Shown: positions 5,647 through 11,500 of the stretch, piece after piece
Position numbering within the stretch: position 1 is the stretch's first letter
Layout of the letters: each line of letters begins with the position of its first letter
From: Lachnospiraceae bacterium
Lineage (GTDB): Bacteria > Bacillota > Clostridia > Lachnospirales > Lachnospiraceae
Direction: 5' to 3'
Length of the DNA stretch: 11,500 nt
Assembly: GCA_009774625.1 (NCBI GenBank)
Contig: VSOB01000079.1
Location: forward strand, 1-11,500
Translations under genes and position numbers: made by a program
The notes under the pieces: generated by a model
What the model was told of the DNA's origin: nothing
Database searches by the model: none
The model's input: only the letters and a program-made list of their open reading frames with translations

Positions 5647-5967
5647 ATGGATCCGATGGCTTTGATTGTGGCCATGAGTATTCCGTCAGCGTTTACAGGT
5701 TTTTGCTTTTGGATGCTGCAAAAACATTTAGAGAAGCGGGAAAAAAGGCAGGATGAAAAGGAGGCTGCCAGAGAAAAGAACGAGATACTCATGGTAAAAA
5801 GCATTGGAGCGGCAATCGCCCTGGGGGAAGCGACAGCAGAAGCCGTATCCAGGATTCCAGATGCGCATTGCAATGGCGATATGCATGCGGCTCTGGAATA
5901 TGCCCGGAAAATCAAGCATGAGCAGAAGGACTTTTTTGTAGAGCAAAGCGTACATGAAATCTATTAA
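5647..5967 (+). CDS. Small membrane-anchored protein upstream of holin
   Basis: A 106-residue protein with one N-terminal hydrophobic segment (about 3-24, ALIVAMSIPSAFTGFCFWML) followed by a strongly charged coiled-coil (LEKREKRQDEKEAAREKNE). The rest is alanine-rich helix. The arrangement is like small phage proteins next to holins, with the membrane anchor in and the helix in the cytoplasm. The start at ATG 5647 is preferred because AGGGGAGG ends 8 bases before it; a GTG at 5638 overlaps that site. It may be a holin partner, antiholin or tail-associated membrane protein. I do not recognise a named family. Confidence 0.7.
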   Translation: MDPMALIVAMSIPSAFTGFCFWMLQKHLEKREKRQDEKEAAREKNEILMVKSIGAAIALGEATAEAVSRIPDAHCNGDMHAALEYARKIKHEQKDFFVEQSVHEIY

Positions 5968-5989
5968 CTTATCAAACAGGAGGATATTT

Positions 5990-6313
5990 ATGAACATGGA
6001 ATTTACTATCTCGAACGCATCGGTGATTTTGGTTGTGGTGGCGGTCATCTGCACCCTTATCTCTGTGATCACGGAATTTACAAAGGAGATTGGAATCCTT
6101 AACAAGATTCCTACGTCTCTCCAGGTGCTGGTCCTGTCGATTATCATCTGCACAATCGCATTCTTTGCATATATCTCATATGCGGGGATTGCATTCGTCT
6201 GGTATTACCTGGTGGCGGTTATCTTTGCGGCCTTCCTGGTGGCGATTATCTGCTGCAAAGGCTGGGATTACCTGATCGATATCTGGAAACGATTCTACAG
6301 AACAAAAGGATAG
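5990..6313 (+). CDS. Holin-like membrane protein
   Basis: A 107-residue protein with three predicted membrane segments (about 9-28 ASVILVVVAVICTLISVITE, 45-63 QVLVLSIIICTIAFFAYIS and 67-88 IAFVWYYLVAVIFAAFLVAI), a charged linker (FTKEIGILNKIPTSL) and a short basic tail (KRFYRTKG). Size, topology, basic tail and position directly before the endolysin fit a phage holin, which permeabilises the membrane so the endolysin can reach the wall. CAGGAGG at 5977-5983 lies 6 bases before ATG 5990, so the longer frame from 5954 is not used. The stop is 8 bases before the endolysin ATG. Confidence 0.8.
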   Translation: MNMEFTISNASVILVVVAVICTLISVITEFTKEIGILNKIPTSLQVLVLSIIICTIAFFAYISYAGIAFVWYYLVAVIFAAFLVAIICCKGWDYLIDIWKRFYRTKG

Positions 6314-6321
6314 GTGAAAAT

Positions 6322-8133
6322 ATGTCAGAGCAGGAATTTATTCAGGCAGTAAGTGAATGCGCTGTAAAAGATATGGAGGCGAGCGGAATACTCGCCTCCG
6401 TTTCTATTGCGCAGGCAATTTTGGAATCAGGATATGGGACGACCGAGCTTGCCCGAAATGCCAATAATTTTTTCGGCATGAAGTGTTCTTTAAGCGGGAA
6501 CACCTGGGGCAGTACGTGGGATGGCGTCTCTAAATATACCAAGCAGACAAAGGAGCAGGATCCTGACGGGAGAGAATATACTGTCACGGCAGATTTCAGA
6601 AGGTACCCGGATATGGAATCAAGCGTGAGGGATCATTCCTACTATTTGAATGGTGCCATGAATGGAAATAAGCTGCGATATGCCGGCCTGAAAGGGGAAA
6701 GGGACTATAAAACGGCTATTCAGATCATTAAGGACGGCGGCTATGCCACAGATGTATCGTATGTGTCTAAGGTGTGCAGCATCATCGAGAGGTATTGCCT
6801 TACAAAGTATGATGCAGTGGCCGGCACTGTAGAAAGCGAGGGAAAAATGAGCATTACTATTATCGAAAAAATGGCAACACAGAATCCGTGCTACAAAGCG
6901 GGCGTCAGCATTGCTCCCAAAGGCGGAATGCTTCATAGCGTCGGGTGTCCGCAGCCGGATCCTCTGGTCTTTGTGAAAAACTGGCAGCGCAGCGGCGCTT
7001 CGGTGTGCGTTCATGCCGTGGTGGGGAAGGATGCCGTTGTATACCAGCTGCTCCCCTGGAACATGAAAGGGTGGCATTGCGGAAGCGGCCGTAAAGGCAG
7101 CGGAAACAATAGTCTGATCAGCATCGAGATGACGGAGCCGGCCTCGATCAAATATACCGGCGGCGCCAACTGGATCGAGACGGGAAATGGCGCGAATACC
7201 AAATCCCATGTACTGGCCACATATGCCAATGCAGTACAGTTCTTTGCGCATATCTGCAGGAAGTTTGGATTCAACCCGGAGGACAGCAATGTGCTTATGA
7301 GCCATCACGAGGGCAATGTAAAGGGCATTGCCTCCAATCATGGTGATGTAGAGCATATTTGGAACAGATATGGTCTTTCCATGAATCAGTTCCGGAAGGA
7401 CGTTAAAAGGGCAATGGCCGGCGAGAATGTCACGACCGTACCCTCTGCTCCTGTGGATAATGCGAGCGATGATACCAGCAGGCAGAAGATCAATGCCTTA
7501 ACTGGCTCCGTGACAGTCATCTACAACGGCGCCGATGGGCTGAATATCAGAAAGGCTCCGAGCATCACAGCAGAGGTGGATCAGATTGTGCATGCGGGGA
7601 CCTTTGCTGTTGTCGGTGTCTCTGCAGACGAGAAGTGGTATAAGTTGGAAAGCGGTTTATTTATCACTGCTATCCCTGATTATGTTTCTTTTAAGGCAAC
7701 GGAAGAGCAGAAAGCGAGTACGGCCGGAACAGGGTATTACCGTGTCCGCATGAACTGGGCAGACTCCGGGAGCCAGATCGGCGCATTTAAGGATCAGAGC
7801 AACGCCATCGAACTCTGCAAGCAGAACAGCGGGTATAAAGTATTTGACGATTCCGGAAATGAAGTATACCCGCGCATATCTTCTGCTGTAATGGATCGGG
7901 AGTTTAAGTTCCAGGTAGCCATTTCTGATTTACGGATCCGGAAAGGGCCAGGAACCACTTTTGATTATCACAAAAAGAATGGCCAGGCTGTCCATACCGG
8001 CGAAGGTACTTTCACTATCGTAAAGACCAAAGACGGGCCGGGGGCGAAGCTCTGGGGATTGCTGAAATCCTACGAGGCTAATGAAGATGGGTGGATCGCC
8101 CTTGATGAAGAATATGGGAAGACATTGAGCTGA
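6322..8133 (+). CDS. Bifunctional endolysin: glucosaminidase + N-acetylmuramoyl-L-alanine amidase with wall-binding repeats
   Basis: A large phage lysin (603 residues) that cuts peptidoglycan at lysis. Domains in order: (1) about 1-162, glucosaminidase/LysM-associated type with SIAQAILESGYGTTELA (catalytic-type Glu35) and NNFFGMKC; (2) about 176-365, Amidase_2/PGRP type with MLHSVG (His205), IEM near 268-270 and SHHEGNVKGIASNHGDVEHIW (327-347) supplying likely zinc ligands; (3) about 396-457, SH3-like (GLNIRKAPS, WYKL); (4) about 470-518, SPOR-like (YYRVRMNWADSGSQ, GYKVFDDSGNEVYP); (5) about 528-597, a second SH3-like domain (DLRIRKGPGTTF, GWIAL). Joining a glycosidase and an amidase makes it cut both glycan and stem-peptide bonds. 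Met176 (base 6847) opens the second domain and is preceded by a GAGGG-like site. It has no signal peptide, consistent with holin-dependent export. Confidence 0.92.
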   Translation: MSEQEFIQAVSECAVKDMEASGILASVSIAQAILESGYGTTELARNANNFFGMKCSLSGNTWGSTWDGVSKYTKQTKEQDPDGREYTVTADFRRYPDMESSVRDHSYYLNGAMNGNKLRYAGLKGERDYKTAIQIIKDGGYATDVSYVSKVCSIIERYCLTKYDAVAGTVESEGKMSITIIEKMATQNPCYKAGVSIAPKGGMLHSVGCPQPDPLVFVKNWQRSGASVCVHAVVGKDAVVYQLLPWNMKGWHCGSGRKGSGNNSLISIEMTEPASIKYTGGANWIETGNGANTKSHVLATYANAVQFFAHICRKFGFNPEDSNVLMSHHEGNVKGIASNHGDVEHIWNRYGLSMNQFRKDVKRAMAGENVTTVPSAPVDNASDDTSRQKINALTGSVTVIYNGADGLNIRKAPSITAEVDQIVHAGTFAVVGVSADEKWYKLESGLFITAIPDYVSFKATEEQKASTAGTGYYRVRMNWADSGSQIGAFKDQSNAIELCKQNSGYKVFDDSGNEVYPRISSAVMDREFKFQVAISDLRIRKGPGTTFDYHKKNGQAVHTGEGTFTIVKTKDGPGAKLWGLLKSYEANEDGWIALDEEYGKTLS

Positions 8134-8139
8134 CCGGAT

Positions 8140-8246
8140 GCCGCTCCGCTTATCGGTATATGATAGGATATAACTCAAACCGCTATAAAATAACAAAAGG
8201 CACATGAGTGTGTCGAAAAATGATATTTTATAGCGGAAGGAGCGGC
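8140..8246 (+). promoter_or_regulatory. Nested inverted repeats overlapping the regulator's ribosome site
   Basis: Inner arms: a perfect 13-bp repeat, CCGCTATAAAATA at 8180-8192 and TATTTTATAGCGG at 8224-8236, with 31 bases between. Outer arms: GCCGCTCC at 8140-8147 and GGAGCGGC at 8239-8246. The outer right arm covers most of the AAGGAG ribosome site (8237-8242) of the HTH gene at 8252. In RNA the arms could fold into a long stem that hides the ribosome site. In DNA the inner arms could be a protein-binding or recombination site. Confidence 0.65.
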
Positions 8247-8251
8247 GACGT

Positions 8252-8515
8252 ATGATAAGAATTTTACTATCTACTAAGCTCGGTGAACTCAGGTGGACGC
8301 AGGCAGACTTGGCAAGGGCCACTGGCATCCGGCCGAACACAATCAACGAATTGTACCATGAGTTGGTTGACAGGGTGAATCTGGAACATTTAGATCTCAT
8401 TTGTGAAGCCCTGGACTGTAAACTCGATGAATTGATTGTGCGGGTGCCGGATGGAAGCCCAAAAGTCCTACATACCAAGAACGGCTCTCTGATTTCATCA
8501 ACATCTGACAGATAG
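8252..8515 (+). CDS. Small Xre/Cro-type HTH regulator
   Basis: An 87-residue DNA-binding protein of the Cro/C1 type, close in style to small YozG-like regulators. Helix-turn-helix pattern at about 10-58: LGELRWTQADLARATGIRPN, then TINELYHE and LDLICEALDCKLDELI. A polar tail of about 28 residues follows (PDGSPKVLHTKNG...). AAGGAG (8237-8242) is 9 bases before the ATG. It stands alone between the endolysin and a terminator. It may control its own synthesis through the inverted repeats upstream, or control the neighbouring leftward cassette; targets are unknown. Confidence 0.85.
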   Translation: MIRILLSTKLGELRWTQADLARATGIRPNTINELYHELVDRVNLEHLDLICEALDCKLDELIVRVPDGSPKVLHTKNGSLISSTSDR

Positions 8516-8539
8516 TGCTGCAACACTGCTGTCATAAAG

Positions 8540-8570
8540 AAAGACGTTCACGGATCGAACGTCTTTTTTT
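8540..8570 (+). terminator. Rho-independent terminator, possibly bidirectional
   Basis: AAAGACGTTC (8540-8549) and GAACGTCTTT (8557-8566) form a 10-bp stem with a 7-base loop, followed by T through 8570. It lies between the convergent HTH gene and the leftward cyclotransferase gene. For leftward transcription the T tract is less regular (CTTTCTTT), so it is a weaker stop that way. Confidence 0.9.
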
Positions 8571-8582
8571 ATATCACAAAAT

Positions 8583-9026
8583 TTATGCACATTCAATGGA
8601 ATTTACTTCCAAAGATTTTTTGAGGACACTGATATCCATATCATTGTCCACATACCCCTGGAGGATGGTTTTGACATATTGGGAGGAAGGCCGGCCAGGG
8701 AGTTGCCTTTCATCCATGATATAGACCATAGCTTTCTTTTTCCTCCCGGCAATCGTTACCATGATATCTTTCTTAAAATAGTAGCGAGGATATCCCTCGT
8801 ATATATCGAGGTGGTATTCATCTGCTGGCTGAATTTCCCATACAAGGACCGGTACGGTGGAGCCCTGCTTTCTTATAATTGTGGCGTGTGAGTTCGCCTT
8901 ACGGCCTCTGTAGACCAGCTCCCAGTTGTTTAATACTCCCTTTGCATAAACGCTCGCAGAGGGACATCTAGCGGCCATTTGGGCCAGGTTAAGGTTGCTT
9001 CCGTATGCAATGTATAATTTCCTCAT
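8583..9026 (-). CDS. Gamma-glutamylcyclotransferase-family protein (GGCT/AIG2-like)
   Basis: A 147-residue enzyme of the GGCT/AIG2-like fold, which typically cyclises gamma-glutamyl amines, releasing 5-oxoproline and a free amine. The N-terminal KLYIAYGSNLN (3-13) is the substrate-cradle motif, and YEGYPRYY (76-83) supplies the likely catalytic Glu77. The start at 9026 is preferred because AGGAGGA lies just upstream (plus-strand 9034-9040); an upstream in-frame ATG at 9056 overlaps the previous gene. It is the last gene of a leftward three-gene unit with an amidoligase, which would make amide bonds of the type this enzyme could break. The natural substrate is unknown; a peptide or cell-wall modification role is predicted for such pairs. 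Confidence 0.88.
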   Translation of the reverse strand: MRKLYIAYGSNLNLAQMAARCPSASVYAKGVLNNWELVYRGRKANSHATIIRKQGSTVPVLVWEIQPADEYHLDIYEGYPRYYFKKDIMVTIAGRKKKAMVYIMDERQLPGRPSSQYVKTILQGYVDNDMDISVLKKSLEVNSIECA

Positions 9027-9042
9027 GATATTTTCCTCCTCT

Positions 9043-9258
9043 TTATAACCACGCATCGACCACCATTAAACTGTCGTTGTCAATTTTTCCGGTATATTCC
9101 CGTTTGTATCTAACCATGATCCACCACTGGCCGTTTGCGCCGATGCAATACTGATATCTCGGTGTATCAATGAACATCAACTGATATATCATGCTCCGGC
9201 GAGTTTCAATGTCAAGCGCTTCAAACTGTCTGTCTGATAATTTGAGCCTCGGTTTCAT
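9043..9258 (-). CDS. Small unknown protein within the amidoligase-GGCT cassette
   Basis: A 71-residue protein starting at the ATG at 9258, which has a GGAGGAA site 4 bases upstream; a longer in-frame ATG at 9282 has none. It contains LSDRQFEALDIETRRSMIYQ (a helix-type N-terminus) and a tryptophan- and tyrosine-rich C-terminal beta-type part (GQWWIMVRYKREY, LMVVDAWL). I recognise no family and see no membrane segment. It lies 16 bases before the GGCT gene and 45 after the amidoligase, so the three are one operon. It might be the substrate, carrier or regulator of the pair. Confidence 0.75.
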   Translation of the reverse strand: MKPRLKLSDRQFEALDIETRRSMIYQLMFIDTPRYQYCIGANGQWWIMVRYKREYTGKIDNDSLMVVDAWL

Positions 9259-9303
9259 ATATTCCTCCGTTCTCCCCGTCATGCCGATAGGTCAGCATGT
9301 ATA

Positions 9304-10227
9304 TTAAGCAGCCCTGCAAGTCATGCCAGCGGCTTTCTTTAAAGGTGTCATAAGGTGCAGCCGGCAAGTCTTGAATTCGTCTCCATACAGGCCGAGCCGA
9401 TGAGTGAGGATATTCCTCATAATGGTAACTTTTTTCTCGGCTGTATATCCGGCCATGGAGCGGAATACGATTTTTTCCTGTGATGTGATGGCCCATGCGG
9501 ATACGGCTAAGCAAAACTGAATGTAGGCCTTGATTTTCCCGGCATGGAGGGTGCTGTTGAAAAGTCTGAATTCTACAGTCCCTTTGGAGAAGTAGCTGTG
9601 GAGGTTGACACCGTGATAGCGGGTGCTGTTATAGTGTTCATGGCTAACACCGCCGCAATATCCGTCATTCGCACTGCTGTACCAAATCTGCTCAGCCTTT
9701 TCTTTTGAAAGGTTTTTGTCCTTTTTCATTTCGACAAGGAGAGCGGAATTCAATTTGTGACACCAGTGGTCTGCACGATTTCCGATTTCGAGTGCTTCAT
9801 AAATCAGATCCTGCCGGGAAGTCATAAAGTTTACCAGCCTCCGAAGAGAATTCGCATTATGATTCGCTCCGTCTACATGGATATGGATGCCACAGCTGCT
9901 ATGAGATTTTGCTCCGTTTTCACGTAATTTTCTGATGATATTCTGCAAAAGCTCTATGTCATCATATCCCAGGGGCGGTGTTACGAATTCTACCTTATAC
10001 TCATCCATTGGAGAATCACTGCCATCATTCCTGATTGAAGTAATTGAGGAATCTCTCATAACTTTCCATTTGCGTGCCGCCTGGTCAGCAATAATACGAG
10101 TTTGATAGCAAGTGCTGTCTGGTCTGGATGCCGTGGTCCCGAGAACTTCTGCAACAATGGCAGCTGCCTTTTCTCTTGTGATACCTGTCATTTCTACTTC
10201 TACTCCGAATTTCTGATTTTTCAACAT
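9304..10227 (-). CDS. Amidoligase-family enzyme (glutamine-synthetase-like fold)
   Basis: A 307-residue protein of the phage/plasmid-borne amidoligase family (PF12224-type), predicted to form amide or peptide bonds using ATP in a GS-like active site. Seen motifs: FGVEVEMTGI (7-16) with Glu10 and Glu12 as metal-type ligands; YKVEFVTPPLG (77-87) with Glu80; CGIHIHVDGA (112-121); RYHGVNLHSY (203-212); and GTVEFRLFNSTLH (216-228) with Glu219 and Arg221. An AGGAGGG site precedes the ATG at 10227. It is the first gene of the leftward cassette and is driven by the promoter at 10289-10316. The known pairing of such genes with GGCT genes suggests a make-and-break system for gamma-glutamyl or similar amide bonds, possibly on the wall or a peptide. 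The substrate is not evident. Confidence 0.9.
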   Translation of the reverse strand: MLKNQKFGVEVEMTGITREKAAAIVAEVLGTTASRPDSTCYQTRIIADQAARKWKVMRDSSITSIRNDGSDSPMDEYKVEFVTPPLGYDDIELLQNIIRKLRENGAKSHSSCGIHIHVDGANHNANSLRRLVNFMTSRQDLIYEALEIGNRADHWCHKLNSALLVEMKKDKNLSKEKAEQIWYSSANDGYCGGVSHEHYNSTRYHGVNLHSYFSKGTVEFRLFNSTLHAGKIKAYIQFCLAVSAWAITSQEKIVFRSMAGYTAEKKVTIMRNILTHRLGLYGDEFKTCRLHLMTPLKKAAGMTCRAA

Positions 10228-10288
10228 GTGTTTGCCCTCCTAAAAGTTTTGATATATTAGAATTTTGTTCTGCGTTCTTGTTATATAC

Positions 10289-10316
10289 ATATTACCATAT
10301 GCACAGCGAGTGTCAA
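10289..10316 (-). promoter_or_regulatory. Sigma-A-type promoter for the leftward amidoligase cassette
   Basis: On the minus strand TTGACA (10316-10311), a 16-base spacer and TAATAT (10294-10289). This is near consensus and lies about 60 bases upstream of the amidoligase ATG. It gives the cassette its own transcription, independent of late phage genes, as expected for expression from a lysogen. Confidence 0.75.
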
Positions 10317-10335
10317 TAGTTTATAGAAAAAAATT

Positions 10336-10360
10336 TCAAGAAATTAGAACTTTTTCTTGA
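10336..10360 (+). promoter_or_regulatory. Candidate operator overlapping the rightward -35 box
   Basis: TCAAGAAA (10336-10343) and TTTCTTGA (10353-10360) form a perfect 8-bp inverted repeat with 9 bases between. The right arm overlaps the -35 element. A dimeric Xre-type regulator, such as the gene it precedes, could bind here and repress. Confidence 0.5.
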
Positions 10361-10385
10361 CGTTGAGAATGAACTTTGATAAGAT
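10357..10385 (+). promoter_or_regulatory. Sigma-A-type promoter for the HTH/GIY-YIG operon
   Basis: TTGACG (10357-10362), a 17-base spacer and TAAGAT (10380-10385). The expected transcription start is near 10392, only about 12 bases before the ATG at 10404, so the ribosome site (AGAGGTG, 10391-10397) would sit at the very 5' end of the message. Confidence 0.75.
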
Positions 10386-10403
10386 ATAAAAGAGGTGATG
10401 ATT

Positions 10404-10610
10404 ATGATTACATACAAACCACTTTGGAAGACTTTGATTGATAAGGATATGAAGAAAATGGATTTAGTTGAGGACGGAACGGTCAGCAGAGGTACACTTG
10501 CGAAGATGGGAAAAAATCAGAAGGTAAGTCTTGATGTAGTGGAACGGATATGCAAACGCCTACAGTGCAAGGTGGAAGAGGTGATCGTTTACGATGAAGA
10601 TTTCGAATAA
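10404..10610 (+). CDS. Small Xre-family HTH regulator (YozG-like)
   Basis: A 68-residue protein: MITYKPLWKTLIDKDMKKMD, then LVEDGTVSRGTLAKMGKNQ and VSLDVVERICKRLQCKVEEVI. It is the compact one-domain Cro/C1 type, about as small as such proteins get. The ATG at 10404 is preferred because AGAGGTG (10391-10397) is well spaced; GTG 10395 and ATG 10398 lie within or at the ribosome site. Its last 17 bases overlap the start of the nuclease gene, so the two are translationally coupled. It probably regulates its own promoter; it is distinct from the HTH gene at 8252. Confidence 0.85.
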   Translation: MITYKPLWKTLIDKDMKKMDLVEDGTVSRGTLAKMGKNQKVSLDVVERICKRLQCKVEEVIVYDEDFE

Positions 10611-11067
10611 GGTGAATGAAATCAGGATTGAAGATATATCTACCGATATAGAACCTTCATGCGTTTATTTAATACGGAATCTGCATAATGGAAAAGCGTA
10701 TGTTGGCATGGCTTCTGATGCGGTTCGTAGAATAGCGGGCCATTACTATTCTTTGCGTAAAGGAAATCATGATATTAGAGAGTTACAGATGGACTATGAT
10801 GCTGGCAATGAGTTTGAAATTAAAACGCTGTGCTTTTTCGATAAGAAGGATCACACCAGAAAGACAAAAGCACTGGAAACGTTCTTCATATTGCAGTGTG
10901 ATGGAGTAAAGAATGGATATAACACAACATACAATTACCCTTCTGCGGAGAGAGCCTATGAGATTGTGGAGAACAATGCGGAATATATCATTGGTTGCCT
11001 AAGAAAAAACCGGATAAGGTTCAAGTTGCAATACGGAATAGAGGATGTGGTGGAGATTACCCCGTGA
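10594..11067 (+). CDS. GIY-YIG nuclease-family protein
   Basis: A 157-residue protein with a GIY-YIG fold: VYLIRNLHNGKAYVGMASDA has VYL (24-26) and YVG (36-38) in place of the two namesake motifs; Arg45/Arg46 follow in the helix, then Glu95 (KALETFFILQ) as the metal-binding Glu and Asn110 (GYN). The N-terminal 20 and C-terminal 45 residues are outside the core. The family cuts DNA (homing, repair or phage restriction). This one has no attached DNA-binding domain and may rely on a partner. It overlaps the HTH gene by 17 bases, with GAGGTGAT (10578-10585) as ribosome site. Whether it acts in mobility, defence or DNA repair is not visible. Confidence 0.82.
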   Translation: MKISNKVNEIRIEDISTDIEPSCVYLIRNLHNGKAYVGMASDAVRRIAGHYYSLRKGNHDIRELQMDYDAGNEFEIKTLCFFDKKDHTRKTKALETFFILQCDGVKNGYNTTYNYPSAERAYEIVENNAEYIIGCLRKNRIRFKLQYGIEDVVEITP

Positions 11068-11204
11068 TGTTTTCGTGATGTTAAGAGCAAATCAAGACAG
11101 AAGTACAGAGAGTAGGAAACAACAAAATGAGTGGTAGAATAAATTTTTTAACAATGAAAGTTCTGAAAAACGCCATTACGAAATCGAGTTCGAGTAGTAA
11201 ACAG

Positions 11205-11246
11205 AAAGCCGGGAAGCCGCATAAACAGCGGACTTTCCGGCTTTTT
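11205..11246 (+). terminator. Strong terminator after the GIY-YIG gene, probably bidirectional
   Basis: AAAGCCGG (11205-11212) pairs with CCGGCTTT (11237-11244), with an inner GCCGC/GCGG-type stem and a loop around 11221-11227; T follows to 11246. A-rich sequence on the left allows use by the leftward gene at 11280. The rest of 11068-11279 has no convincing gene. Confidence 0.85.
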
Positions 11247-11279
11247 AGGTGGGGCGTGATACCTTTTTGATACCTATAT

Positions 11280-11500
11280 TTACTTTATAATTTTTTTGAG
11301 ATGTTCAACTTGTTGCATGATTTTTGCATCTTCCTTTAAACGGTATAAAGGCTGTGAAAAGTCTTTAATCATATTAATAAAGTCCAGTAGCTTTGGTGCA
11401 GTAACACTATCTTCTGCTTTGGTAAGTAAAGATTTATACTGATTTAAGCATAAGGGAAATTGCAATTTGCTTGCAATTTTGTCATGTGTAAATGAAGTTA
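11280..11500 (-). CDS. Partial unknown gene running in from the right edge
   Basis: The minus-strand frame is open from the window edge to a stop at 11280, so only about 73 C-terminal residues are seen. There is no ATG; the TTG at 11465 is internal to the open frame. The visible part is helical and lysine-rich (CLNQYKSLLTKAEDSVTAPK, YRLKEDAKIMQQVEHLKKII). I recognise no family. It faces the operon on the left and shares the terminator at 11205-11246. It may be the first gene outside the prophage or another accessory gene. Confidence 0.5.
   Translation of the reverse strand, partial: TSFTHDKIASKLQFPLCLNQYKSLLTKAEDSVTAPKLLDFINMIKDFSQPLYRLKEDAKIMQQVEHLKKIIK

Noticed and set aside
9221..9514. 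Minus-strand frame overlapping the amidoligase 3' end and the 71-aa gene
   Set aside because: It lies out of frame inside the amidoligase motif-bearing region, has no ribosome site, and its sequence is low-credibility.
11127..11270. A 47-codon basic open frame (MSGRINFLTMKVLKN...)
   Set aside because: It runs through both arms of the terminator at 11205-11246 and has no clear ribosome site; its sequence is explained by the hairpin.
1..11500. A second VR, a CRISPR array, tRNA genes or an insertion sequence
   Set aside because: I saw no other copy of the TR core, no regularly spaced repeats, no tRNA-like cloverleaf and no transposase.

Overview
The window is the late region of a prophage (or phage) in a low-to-mid GC Firmicute, most likely a Clostridia/Lachnospiraceae-type gut bacterium. 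This is inferred from strong AGGAGG-type ribosome sites, gene style and protein families, since no host marker gene is present. Its centrepiece is a complete diversity-generating retroelement (DGR) embedded in the tail-fibre region.

Layout, left to right. (1) 1-2053: the end of the tail/baseplate operon, with the 3' end of a baseplate J/XkdT-like gene, an XkdU/Mu gp48-like (DUF2313-type) tail protein, a short tail-fibre N-terminal-type protein and a small protein with a chitin-binding-like module. (2) 2063-5076: the DGR, in the order variable adhesin with C-terminal variable repeat (VR), two hairpins, Avd-like accessory gene, template repeat (TR), about 140-nt structured spacer, reverse transcriptase. 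Over 118 aligned bases VR and TR differ at 17 positions, and every one is an adenine in TR (17 of 26 TR adenines). This is the hallmark of adenine-specific mutagenic retrohoming. (3) 5078-8133: two small helical proteins, a terminator, a membrane-anchored small protein, a holin-like protein and a 603-aa endolysin with two catalytic domains. (4) 8134-8570: a small Xre-type regulator preceded by a nested inverted repeat that overlaps its ribosome site. (5) 8583-10227, minus strand: an accessory cassette of amidoligase, a 71-aa unknown protein and gamma-glutamylcyclotransferase, with its own consensus-like promoter. (6) 10336-11067: a divergent regulator plus GIY-YIG nuclease operon. (7) 11068-11500: a strong terminator and the 3' part of a leftward gene that may be flanking host DNA.

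How it works together: the tail genes build the virion tip. The DGR reverse-transcribes TR RNA with adenine misincorporation and writes the altered cDNA into the 3' end of the adhesin gene, diversifying up to 12 codons in a predicted C-type-lectin fold, which would change receptor binding. Holin and endolysin release progeny. The two accessory cassettes beyond the lysis genes look like moron-type (lysogenic conversion) DNA.
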